This document shows positions 1-6,095 of a stretch of DNA of 6,095 nt, piece after piece. A program made the position numbers and the translations under genes. Origin of the DNA: Veillonella sp. (GTDB lineage Bacteria > Bacillota > Negativicutes > Veillonellales > Veillonellaceae); contig NZ_SVCB01000004.1 of the NCBI RefSeq assembly GCF_015058545.1, positions 1 through 6,095 of the forward strand, written 5' to 3'. A model generated the notes under the pieces. The model saw nothing but the letters and a program-made list of their open reading frames with translations, was not told the origin of the DNA and ran no database searches. The first letter of the stretch is position 1. Every line of letters begins with the position of its first letter.

Positions 1-267
1 AAAAAAGCCTTTTTCTGCTAACGTGGCATATAAAGCCGGCGCTGCATGGCCTTTAGATAATACAAAACGGTCACGATTGCCGTCTTTCGGATTCTTCGGA
101 TCAACGTTCATTTCTACGTAATACAGTAACGCCATGAGATCCGCAATGGATAAAGAACCACCGGGATGTCCCGATTTAGCGGCGGTTACGGCTTTGAGAA
201 TGCTTACGCGAATTGCAGTCGCCTTTTCTTGAACTAACGACTTCTGCTCAGCTGTTAATGTTGTCAT
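1..267 (-). CDS. Transketolase, N-terminal (thiamine-diphosphate-binding) part, truncated by window edge
   Basis: The first 89 residues of a transketolase are visible; the gene runs off the left edge. Transketolase moves two-carbon ketol units between sugar phosphates in the non-oxidative pentose phosphate pathway, in the cytoplasm. The thiamine-diphosphate domain is recognisable from SGHPGGSLS at residues 32-40 (His34 is the conserved active-site-region histidine), the NVDPKNP stretch near 54-60, DRFVLSKGHAAPALY at 66-80 and LAEKGFF at 83-89. The ATG at 267 is supported by GGAGGG (complement of 273-278) five bases upstream. The short N-terminus and the wording of these motifs resemble the roughly 270-residue N-terminal subunit of split transketolases, common in Firmicutes and archaea, more than the 660-residue single-chain enzyme. 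That is inference, because the end of the gene is outside the window. It is separated from csaB by 145 nt and has its own candidate promoter, so it is probably a separate unit. Confidence 0.93.
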   Translation of the reverse strand, partial: MTTLTAEQKSLVQEKATAIRVSILKAVTAAKSGHPGGSLSIADLMALLYYVEMNVDPKNPKDGNRDRFVLSKGHAAPALYATLAEKGFF

Positions 268-314
268 AAAGACCCTCCATTCCTTTTAGGAAAATAAGTA
301 ACGCAGATTTCTGA

Positions 315-343
315 ATTCTAACGAAATATTCGATATAAAACAA
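315..343 (-). promoter_or_regulatory. Candidate sigma-70/sigma-A promoter for the transketolase gene
   Basis: On the minus strand, TTGTTT (343-338) and TAGAAT (320-315) are separated by exactly 17 nt. The -10 matches the TATAAT consensus at five of six positions; the -35 matches TTGACA only at its first three bases. Transcription would begin near position 308, giving a leader of about 40 nt that contains a 5-bp hairpin (280-292, arms TTCCT/AGGAA) just before the ribosome binding site GGAGGG. The surrounding AT-rich stretch and the lack of any other good hexamer pair in the gap support it. The promoter is predicted by eye only. Confidence 0.5.
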
Positions 344-363
344 TATTATTGTAAACCTTTAGC

Positions 364-408
364 CATATAATTGCCAGTGCCGTCTATAAGCCAAGCAACC
401 GGCATATG
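364..408 (-). terminator. Imperfect hairpin after csaB, possible 3'-end or transcription stop
   Basis: Starting five bases after the csaB stop codon, TGCCGGT (404-398) pairs with ACTGGCA (378-372), including one G-U pair. CATA (408-405) can extend the stem with TATG (367-364) across a 4-nt bulge. The loop region can form a few more short pairs. No uridine run follows directly; the next T-rich stretch comes about 25 nt later, after a small AT palindrome (340-352, arms ACAAT/ATTGT). It is therefore not a textbook intrinsic terminator. Its position between the end of csaB and the next candidate promoter makes a role in 3'-end formation possible. Confidence 0.3.
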
Positions 409-412
409 TATA

Positions 413-1507
413 CTATTTAGGCGTATCCAAGAGCGACAAAGCAATATGTGCATTTTTAAGTGATTCTTCGCGAAGCTTAATAATGCGTTGTACCACCTGT
501 TGCTGTAATGCGGAGTTTTCAAGAAAACCGGCCGTCGCAGCGTATATGGTATCACTTTCGATTTCATCCAAAGTCCCTACCGGCTCCTGACCAATCATCT
601 GTAAGAAATTGGTAATTTTAGGATCGTACGAAATGCCGACTACGGGTTTTTCCATTAAAGACGCAAAAACCAAAGCATGTAAGCGAACCCCGATTAAAAC
701 GTCCATACAACCTTCCAAAGCTAAAAGCTCGGTCGTATTATACATGCGTTCCAACACTACCGGTTCACTCTTCATAAGACTTTTAATGGCCATAGCTTCT
801 TGCGTATCCGCCGGATGCTGCATGGGAATGAATACCACTTGGGCTCCCAATTCCTCATGCAATCGGTCGAGTGCTTTGGCCAATTCGCCGCGATAGGCAA
901 TCGATTGCTTCCAATTACGCACCGATACACCTACGCGATAACGTACGCCGGACAACTGATACGGTTTTAATAAACGTCGTCCGATAGTTTTATCTACGGG
1001 ATGCATGGCCAACACTGCATCGGCGGTAACCTGAATAGGCACCTTAGTTACCCCCATATCGAGCAATTCCGCTTTGGAACGCTCATCACGAACGGTAATC
1101 ATAGTGACTTTATTCAATACCTGACCGACAATCTGACGTGCTCGTTTACGGCGAAGCGGGCCGATGCCCTGTGCATAGAGCATAACCCGTTTACCAAAAC
1201 TCGTGGCCAAAGTAATAATGCTTAAATAATAGTATAAGCTGCGTTTACTCGTTACATCCTGCAATAAACTGCCACCACCGCTAATCAATAAATCACAGCG
1301 ACCGATGGCATTTAAAATCCCAAACATGTCAAAACGGCCAATAGCCTTGACGCCGTGATTGGCTGCGGTGTGACCTGGATTGCCGGAAATAACGGTAATG
1401 TCCGCATCCGGTACTACTTCTAAAATAGCTTCCAAAATAGCAGCCAACATGGCTTCATCACCTGCATTACCGAACCCGTAATAACCGGAGATAACAAGTC
1501 TAGTCAT
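413..1507 (-). CDS. csaB: Polysaccharide pyruvyltransferase CsaB
   Basis: This 364-residue protein belongs to the polysaccharide pyruvyltransferase family. CsaB adds a ketal-linked pyruvate from phosphoenolpyruvate to a cell-wall glycan on the cytoplasmic side of the membrane. In Bacillus and related bacteria that modification is the ligand for SLH-domain surface proteins. Family hallmarks visible here are GYYGFGNAGDEA at residues 8-19, DLLISGGGSLLQD at 72-84, YAQGIGPL at 111-118, VRDERS at 139-144, TADAVLAM at 161-168, the FIPMQHPAD strand at 227-234, and RLHALVFA at 275-282 with the conserved histidine at 277. VVGISYDPK follows at 289-297. Length is normal for the family. The start is firm: GGAGGT lies five bases before the ATG. 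That ATG overlaps the 3' end of the DUF5693 gene by 8 nt (ATGACTAG), which suggests translational coupling. The stop is TAG. The exact acceptor glycan in this organism is unknown. Confidence 0.93.
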   Translation of the reverse strand: MTRLVISGYYGFGNAGDEAMLAAILEAILEVVPDADITVISGNPGHTAANHGVKAIGRFDMFGILNAIGRCDLLISGGGSLLQDVTSKRSLYYYLSIITLATSFGKRVMLYAQGIGPLRRKRARQIVGQVLNKVTMITVRDERSKAELLDMGVTKVPIQVTADAVLAMHPVDKTIGRRLLKPYQLSGVRYRVGVSVRNWKQSIAYRGELAKALDRLHEELGAQVVFIPMQHPADTQEAMAIKSLMKSEPVVLERMYNTTELLALEGCMDVLIGVRLHALVFASLMEKPVVGISYDPKITNFLQMIGQEPVGTLDEIESDTIYAATAGFLENSALQQQVVQRIIKLREESLKNAHIALSLLDTPK

Positions 1508-3542
1508 TAGCTACCTCCCGTTTACGAGCCCATGTAACCACATAGGCTAAGAAGCGGAATACTAAAATTGCCACAACGCCGAAAACAACGCCTAACCAAA
1601 GGCCGTCATAACCGCGTGCAATGGACATCATAACCGGCGTCCGCAAATGACAGAAGGTTTCCACCATGGATCCGATACCGATAACCCCGGCAATTGTAAA
1701 TAAGAAATGTAAAACCATAGGCCAACGACGCAAGAGGGCAAAAGATGCCAACATCAAAGCGGGATGACCGATTAAAAATTCTTTTTCACGAGGACGAGCA
1801 TATAATGTATTTTCTAGGAAACGGCGTAAGGCAATTTCAAAGCCCGGCACCGGCACACCGGCTGTATGACCGCTGCGCCCCACAAAGACCCAGCCAACCA
1901 CGCCAAGCATAGCAAAAATAGCAATCATATAAATCTTAACGTCCAAGGTCAAGAAAGATTTCATAAAGCTTCGGCATTCAGGCCAGGAATCAATCGTACG
2001 GCCCTGCCAAAGCGGAAATCGCTGTAAATAAGCAATTGCGGTCAATATAATCGGTGCTACGAATACCAATTTAACACCGCGGAATAAAGCAAATTCCATG
2101 AAAAAGCGTGTATTACCGAGCATAGCGGCGATCATAATACCACCGATAGCCGCAATAAGAGCAGCCCCTACAAGATATACGGCAGCATCGAGGGTCGCCC
2201 GCCAAGGTCCTACGACCGGTCCGTCAGCCCGACGTACCCAACAATCCATAATGAGGATAATAGCCACAACCGGTGCCGCAATCGCTGTGCTTAAGGCCCA
2301 AATTTGAGTGATTAAAGTACCACCCGTTACTGTATAAAGTACTACTGTAATTAACAGCAACGTAAAGTTTAATACTAACTGACGGTGCTTACGCATCGGC
2401 AAGAGTAAATTAACCATAAAGGTAAAGAGGGCCACGGCGCCGGCCATGGTCAACACAACTGCGATTGGCCCCGGTGTATATGGCGGATAAATAGAAGCAC
2501 GACCAAAGGTAAAGCCGCGATCTTCCAGTTTTTCTTTAAGCGATTTCATGTACGTAATACTTGATTCTAAGGCCGTCTTATTATCGCTGCCTTCTTCATA
2601 AATCGGCAATAAATTAAAGCGAATATTACGTTCAATATCACTGATATAAAAACGTTGCGCCACTTCTTCAGGTGGTAATTTTTTGAACTCGTCCTTAGCA
2701 ATTGTATATAAGCGACCAACACTGTATTCATCGGCTACGGATAAGTCATTGTTAAAACCGACCTGATTTTCATATTGCAATTGATTTACCGCTTCAATCC
2801 CTACAACCGGAATACGCAAATTATGCAAATATTCATTAGTAAGGCCGATAAAATTAGGATAGCCTAACGCTTCCTTGCCTACAAAAACCATGCCCGTTAC
2901 ATTAGGTATACCATCCAAACGACTAAACACGAGGTCAACATTTTCACGGGTAACCTGTTTAAAGTTAGTAGGACGTACAATAACGTCGAAGCCCTGACGG
3001 CTTACTTCTTCAGCCTGTAAACGGGAGATGCTTAAATTCATATCCATCAATGCTTCGTATGGCTGTGACAATGCCAAAACAGGTCCGCGGTTGGAGTACA
3101 TAACCCCTACTTTATCCTTACCTAAGCGTTGAACCAAATCTTCGTGAATTTCTTTGAAGTAGCCTTCCTTACCGGGCGCCGCTACGATATAGGTGTAACC
3201 CGGCTGCGGTTGTGGTCCATAGAATTGCATAATAGCGGCATCTTCACCATGATAGACTAAAATCTCACCGACATCACGAGCCTTGGTAAGGGTACGGTCA
3301 TAAATGGCCATCCCTGTAACGCCTGCATCTTTTAAGGCTTTTAAGGCGTCAGCCGTACTTCGCTTTTCAAAAGAAGAAGCTCTCAATACAGCATCATAGT
3401 CGACTATATTTTCAATCTGATTTTGGGCTTCTTCCACTTGATGACGCTGTTGCACCAGGAATAATCCGGCCACCAAACCGATAATAATAATCGCAATAAG
3501 GACTAAAGAATGTTTTCTCTTTTTTCTATTAGTTTCCTTCAC
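1500..3542 (-). CDS. DUF5693 family polytopic membrane protein, probable cell-envelope function
   Basis: This 680-residue protein is one I recognise as DUF5693 type, a family of unknown function often found beside csaB. Layout seen: a basic N-terminus (KETNRKKRKH), one membrane helix at about 11-30, a large soluble region at about 31-355, then about nine hydrophobic helices near 359-381, 388-408, 412-433, 452-475, 486-506, 536-555, 591-604, 608-627 and 648-668. Basic loops at 383-387, 436-448, 507-535, 605-606 and the tail at 671-676 fit a cytoplasmic N- and C-terminus, placing the large domain and two polar loops (556-590 and 628-647) outside the membrane. The loop at 556-590 is rich in Arg, His and Glu (RSGHT, RPREKEF, then GHP at 592-594). 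The start is GTG at 3542, preceded by AAAGGTG at a suitable distance and 13 nt after the DUF2993 stop. It overlaps csaB by 8 nt. Function is unproven; handling of the glycan that CsaB modifies is an inference from context. Confidence 0.85.
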   Translation of the reverse strand: MKETNRKKRKHSLVLIAIIIIGLVAGLFLVQQRHQVEEAQNQIENIVDYDAVLRASSFEKRSTADALKALKDAGVTGMAIYDRTLTKARDVGEILVYHGEDAAIMQFYGPQPQPGYTYIVAAPGKEGYFKEIHEDLVQRLGKDKVGVMYSNRGPVLALSQPYEALMDMNLSISRLQAEEVSRQGFDVIVRPTNFKQVTRENVDLVFSRLDGIPNVTGMVFVGKEALGYPNFIGLTNEYLHNLRIPVVGIEAVNQLQYENQVGFNNDLSVADEYSVGRLYTIAKDEFKKLPPEEVAQRFYISDIERNIRFNLLPIYEEGSDNKTALESSITYMKSLKEKLEDRGFTFGRASIYPPYTPGPIAVVLTMAGAVALFTFMVNLLLPMRKHRQLVLNFTLLLITVVLYTVTGGTLITQIWALSTAIAAPVVAIILIMDCWVRRADGPVVGPWRATLDAAVYLVGAALIAAIGGIMIAAMLGNTRFFMEFALFRGVKLVFVAPIILTAIAYLQRFPLWQGRTIDSWPECRSFMKSFLTLDVKIYMIAIFAMLGVVGWVFVGRSGHTAGVPVPGFEIALRRFLENTLYARPREKEFLIGHPALMLASFALLRRWPMVLHFLFTIAGVIGIGSMVETFCHLRTPVMMSIARGYDGLWLGVVFGVVAILVFRFLAYVVTWARKREVAND

Positions 3543-3555
3543 AGTAACACCTTTC

Positions 3556-4245
3556 TTACTTACTTATCGAATTGACAAACAAATGAAGTTCTCCATTTTC
3601 TGTTTCAATGCGATCGGCTTTTACAGGAATTGGGAATTCCGCAAAGTCATAAATAGTAATCTGTTTTAATACGGACGCATTTAAACCACCGATGCCGGCG
3701 CCGTTAATTTCAAAGCGCTGCGGTGAGAATACGAGGGCATTATTTTTGATTTCCAAGTTGCCTTTAATGCTGGCAGTACCACGCACAAAGCCCATGTCCA
3801 CCGACCCGACTACTTCAATACCGTCAGAATTAATCACTACATCTTGAATGGTTAGGCCTTTTACAGCTTGTTCCATGAAGTCCTTCAAGTCAGAAGCTGT
3901 AACAGTACCTTCGATTTCACCTTTGCCCATTTGCTGAATTTCCATGGTCTGGTTCATAAATAAAGCGATAGGACTGAATTCTAAATTATTTACATCCATA
4001 TGAACATCAGCAAAATTTAAATTGCCTAATTTTACATTTTCCAAAACACCACGCATAACATCTACGCGACCGCCAACCATGGCAATAGCCGGTGAAGATT
4101 CAATGCGTAAGGAAATTGTTTCAGGATGTAATTTATTGTTAATTTCCTGTTCCAGTTTGTTAGCCACAAAACTCGGCAAAAAGAATTGTGCCGCTACTAC
4201 AATAGCTACTATGACAACAACTAAAAAGGCGATAAACTTTTTCAT
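3556..4245 (-). CDS. DUF2993 / LmeA-like lipid-binding envelope protein
   Basis: This 229-residue protein has an N-terminal membrane anchor or uncleaved signal (MKKF followed by hydrophobic residues about 4-25) and then a soluble domain rich in beta strands. Its pattern matches DUF2993: an early amphipathic segment (FVANKLEQEINNKL, about 31-44), GTVTASDLKDFME near 113-125, repeated strands of the type DGIEVVGSVDMG and GTASIKGNLEIKNN, then FSPQRFEINGAGIGGL, and a closing FAEFPIPVKADRIETENGELHLFV. The mycobacterial member LmeA binds phospholipid and acts in envelope lipoglycan synthesis; that is knowledge of the family and not evidence for the same role here. The domain should face the periplasm. 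The ATG lies 15 nt after the prfB stop, with AGGAG overlapping that TAG codon, a somewhat long spacing of about 12 nt. No lipobox cysteine is seen. It probably belongs to the same transcript as its neighbours. Confidence 0.8.
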   Translation of the reverse strand: MKKFIAFLVVVIVAIVVAAQFFLPSFVANKLEQEINNKLHPETISLRIESSPAIAMVGGRVDVMRGVLENVKLGNLNFADVHMDVNNLEFSPIALFMNQTMEIQQMGKGEIEGTVTASDLKDFMEQAVKGLTIQDVVINSDGIEVVGSVDMGFVRGTASIKGNLEIKNNALVFSPQRFEINGAGIGGLNASVLKQITIYDFAEFPIPVKADRIETENGELHLFVNSISK

Positions 4246-4260
4246 TTCTGTAATCGTCTC

Positions 4261-5368
4261 CTATATTTTCAAATTAGCTTCTTTCTTCAAATACCCTTCC
4301 ATGAAGGCATCCAAATTACCGTCCATAACGGATTGAATATTCCCTGTTTCTACACCGGTACGATGGTCTTTGACCAAATTGTACGGATGGAATACATAAG
4401 AACGAATCTGGCTCCCCCATTCAATAGCTTGATAGGTCCCGCCGATCTTTTCTTTTAATTCCGCTTGTTTTTCCAATTCCAGTTCAAATAATTTGGCACG
4501 CAACAGTTTTAACGCTTGTTCACGGTTTTGAATCTGTGAACGTTCACTCTGACATTGGACTACTACACCCGTCGGAATGTGGGTCATACGAATAGCGGAG
4601 TCAGTTTTATTGATATGCTGACCGCCGGCACCGCTGGCGCGATAGGTATCAACACGTACATCCTTCATATCCAGATGAATGTCTACGGTATCATCAATTT
4701 CAGGCATAACATCAACGGCTGCAAAGGATGTATGGCGTCGTGCATTCGCATCAAACGGCGAAATACGAACCAAACGATGTACCCCTTTTTCAGACTTCAA
4801 ATAGCCGAAAGCATTTTCCCCTTTAATGAGGAAAGTGGCACTTTTTATACCTGCTTCATCACCGGGCTGTTCATCCATCATAGTAATGGCAAAGCCATGT
4901 TGCTCAGCCCAACGCAAGTACATACGAATCAGCATGGACACCCAGTCTTGAGCTTCCGTGCCGCCCGCACCGGCGTGGAAAGTTAAAATGGCATTATTCG
5001 TATCATATTCACCGCTAAGTAACAATAATACTTCACGCCGTTCCACTTCTTCCGTAATGTGTTCAACCTGTGCCTTAAGTTCTGCTTCCATGGAAGTATC
5101 CTGCTCATCGATGGCCATATCAAGCATAAGCTTTAGGTCTTCAATCTCTCCGACTAAAGCTTTATAACCTTCTACGGCATCTTTAAGCTGGATCGCTTCC
5201 TGGGAAATTTCTTTCGCCGATTCCGGATCATTCCAAAATTCAGGGTCACTCATTTTAACATCTAACGTAAATATACGATCTTCCTTCTGAGCGATGTTAA
5301 AGTGAATCCCTCATTCCATAAATACGCTCCTCTAAATTGTCAATAGGGCCTTTTAAATCCTCTAACAA
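4261..5368 (-). CDS. prfB: Peptide chain release factor 2 (programmed +1 frameshift)
   Basis: RF2 ends translation at UGA and UAA codons by triggering peptide hydrolysis on the ribosome. The gene is in two frames: 23 codons from the TTG at 5368 to CTT (5302-5300), then an in-frame TAA (5299-5297). Skipping base 5299 moves reading to AAC (5298-5296) and continues to the TAG at 4261-4263, giving 368 residues, the usual RF2 length. In the joined protein SPF, the stop-codon-recognition tripeptide, falls at about 203-205 and GGQ, the catalytic motif, at about 248-250, close to the E. coli positions 205-207 and 250-252. The residue matching E. coli 246 is Ala, the common active form. An annotation starting at the ATG at 5253 would lose the first 38 residues. 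The TTG start is chosen because GAGGTG ends six bases upstream; an in-frame GTG at 5377 lies inside that ribosome binding site. The gene follows secA, as in Bacillus. Confidence 0.95.
5296..5312 (-). promoter_or_regulatory. prfB programmed frameshift site with UAA stop
   Basis: The site reads GAGGG (5312-5308), ATTCA, then CTT TAA C (5302-5296). The AGG sits at the same distance before CTT as the internal Shine-Dalgarno (AGGGGG-UAU-CUU) of E. coli prfB, so anti-Shine-Dalgarno pairing followed by slippage of the peptidyl-tRNA from CUU to UUU is expected. Low RF2 slows termination at the stop and favours the shift, which is autoregulation. The stop here is TAA, not the usual TGA; RF1 also reads UAA. 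The Shine-Dalgarno-like element is shorter than in E. coli. Confidence 0.9.
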
Positions 5369-5373
5369 TCTAT

Positions 5374-5380
5374 TCACCTC
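5374..5380 (-). promoter_or_regulatory. Ribosome binding site deciding the TTG start of prfB
   Basis: GAGGTGA on the minus strand is a near-perfect complement of the 16S rRNA 3' end. Six bases separate GAGGTG from the TTG at 5368-5366, an ideal spacing, and no ATG lies in this frame before the frameshift stop except codon 19 (5315-5313), which would leave too short a leader. This decides for TTG over the in-frame GTG at 5377-5375, which is part of the site itself. Confidence 0.75.
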
Positions 5381-5402
5381 TTTCTAATAATACTACTGAA
5401 AA

Positions 5403-5451
5403 GCAGAAAATGGCCGTGCCGAAAATAACTCCCGGCAACGAACCATTCTGC
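5403..5451 (-). terminator. Long imperfect hairpin between secA and prfB (possible attenuator or processing site)
   Basis: The minus-strand RNA can fold into one stem of 19 base pairs: GCAGAA with TTCTGC at the base, TGG with CCA, CG with CG, and at the top TGCCGGGA with TTTCGGCA (two G-U pairs) around the 5-nt loop GTTAT. Small bulges and one small internal loop separate the segments. It begins 5 nt after the secA stop codon. Only four uridines follow (TTTTC), so full termination is doubtful; partial termination, RNA processing or protection of the upstream 3' end are all possible. No convincing promoter is visible between it and prfB. Confidence 0.5.
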
Positions 5452-5456
5452 GTGTT

Positions 5457-6095
5457 CTAATCTACATTTTGTGGTTCCAACACATCATCATGATGGGTTT
5501 GCGCATTGGCCAGGGGATCTGCAGCTGATTCTTCTTCAATCACATTGTCATTCAATTCGATACGAATGCGATAGAGATACATAATCGTATCTTCCTGAAT
5601 GGCTTCAATCATAGCTTCAAACATATCATACGCTTCAAATTTGTATTCAACAAGCGGATTTTTCTGACCGTATGCACGAAGGCCGATACCTTCACGGAGC
5701 ATATCCATGGAATCCAAATGTTCCATCCATTTGCTGTCCACAACTTTAAGCATAACTGCTTTTTCGAGTTCACGCATATTGGCTTCGCCAATGAGTTGTT
5801 CTCGTTTATCATATTCTTCATGCGCAATAGCAAGCAAACGTTCTTGCAATTCACCGCGGCCCAAATCTTCCATTTCAGCCACCGTAAGCTGTCCCGGTTC
5901 TAAGAAGAAAAGTTCTAAATGTTTTAATAGACCTTCATAATCCCATTCTTCCGGATATAATTTTTCATCGGCATATTGATTCATAGCTTTAATTACTAAA
6001 GAATCAACCATTTCCATGATAGTGTCACGCAACGATTCATTGCCCAAGATTTTGCGGCGTTGATCATAAAGAACTTCACGCTGCTGATTCATAAC
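5457..6095 (-). CDS. secA: Preprotein translocase ATPase SecA, C-terminal part (5' end outside window)
   Basis: The last 212 or so residues of SecA, the ATPase that drives proteins through the SecYEG channel, are visible. The reading frame is open to the right edge, and the first complete codons read VMNQQREVLYDQRR, a stretch internal to SecA, so the ATG at 6092 is not a start. Counting from that Met, the helical wing region covers about 20-100. The scaffold and two-helix finger follow at about 110-150 (KWMEHLDSMDMLREGIGLRAYGQKNP). Tyr141 sits in the finger loop that contacts the translocating chain, matching E. coli Tyr794. The last scaffold helices run to RIRIEL at 175-180. The tail is short and acidic (EEESAADP to EPQNVD) and lacks the CxCxSG...CH zinc-binding motif used by many SecA proteins to bind SecB and phospholipid; the whole fragment has no cysteine. 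The stop is TAG. It lies 88 nt upstream of prfB, a conserved Firmicutes neighbour. Confidence 0.96.
   Translation of the reverse strand, partial: VMNQQREVLYDQRRKILGNESLRDTIMEMVDSLVIKAMNQYADEKLYPEEWDYEGLLKHLELFFLEPGQLTVAEMEDLGRGELQERLLAIAHEEYDKREQLIGEANMRELEKAVMLKVVDSKWMEHLDSMDMLREGIGLRAYGQKNPLVEYKFEAYDMFEAMIEAIQEDTIMYLYRIRIELNDNVIEEESAADPLANAQTHHDDVLEPQNVD

Noticed and set aside
322..332. Inverted repeat CGAA-TAT-TTCG in the promoter spacer as an operator
   Set aside because: Four-base arms are common by chance in AT-rich DNA and match no operator I recognise.
346..405. Small ORF after csaB (MPVAWLIDGTGNYMAKGLQ)
   Set aside because: There is no ribosome binding site before its ATG, it is only 19 residues, and it overlaps the hairpin; probably chance.
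609..896. Plus-strand open frame inside csaB
   Set aside because: It lies wholly antisense to a well-supported gene, has low-complexity unnatural composition and no family resemblance.
4555..4986. 143-codon plus-strand open frame inside prfB
   Set aside because: It is antisense to highly conserved RF2 sequence; its length is explained by the codon use of prfB on the other strand.
4261..5253. prfB read as a single-frame gene starting at the ATG at 5253
   Set aside because: It would lack the N-terminal 38 residues. The upstream frame has a strong ribosome binding site, a normal RF2 leader and the CTT TAA C shift site.
5369..5402. Separate prfB promoter using TAGTAT or TATTAT as -10
   Set aside because: No -35-like hexamer is found at 16-18 nt upstream; the positions fall in GGCCAT or CACGGC within the hairpin.
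5373..5456. 28 open codons in frame after the secA TAG, with a hydrophobic stretch, as possible readthrough extension
   Set aside because: The stretch coincides with the hairpin and does not resemble any known SecA tail; an open frame of this length is likely by chance.

Overview
The window is a compact, almost fully coding stretch of chromosome. Every supported gene lies on the minus strand, so transcription runs from high to low coordinates: secA (3' end only), prfB, a DUF2993 (LmeA-like) protein, a DUF5693 membrane protein, csaB, and the start of an N-terminal-type transketolase gene cut by the left edge. There are no mobile elements, tRNA or rRNA genes, CRISPR arrays or signs of recent transfer. 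Base composition looks moderate and even throughout (judged by eye, not counted).

The secA-prfB pair is a classic Firmicutes arrangement. CsaB, DUF5693 and DUF2993 together, with the style of the protein sequences, suggest a Firmicutes-type organism and most likely a Negativicutes member (Veillonella, Dialister, Megasphaera or relatives), that is, a Gram-negative-type (diderm) Firmicute. This is inference from gene content, and I cannot name the genus.

Right part (5457-6095): SecA C-terminal region, from the helical scaffold through the two-helix finger to an acidic tail without the zinc-binding motif. An 88-nt gap follows, containing a long imperfect hairpin. Next is prfB (4261-5368), which needs a programmed +1 frameshift. 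Its slippery site is CTT TAA C, with UAA in place of the usual UGA. Middle (1500-4245): a single-pass DUF2993 lipid-binding-type protein and a 680-residue DUF5693 protein with a large extracytoplasmic domain and about ten membrane segments. Left (413-1507): csaB, overlapping the DUF5693 gene by 8 nt and so probably translationally coupled. A 145-nt gap (268-412) holds a hairpin and a good candidate promoter, followed by the transketolase start.

The gaps from secA to csaB are 88, 15, 13 and -8 nt, so these genes could form one operon joining protein export and translation termination to envelope genes. DUF2993, DUF5693 and CsaB plausibly act together at the cell envelope: CsaB is a polysaccharide pyruvyltransferase and the other two face the extracytoplasmic side. 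The transketolase gene looks like a separate transcription unit. The most notable items are the UAA recoding site in prfB, the secA-prfB hairpin, and the uncharacterised DUF5693-CsaB pair. I do not see a clear new defence or mobile system here.
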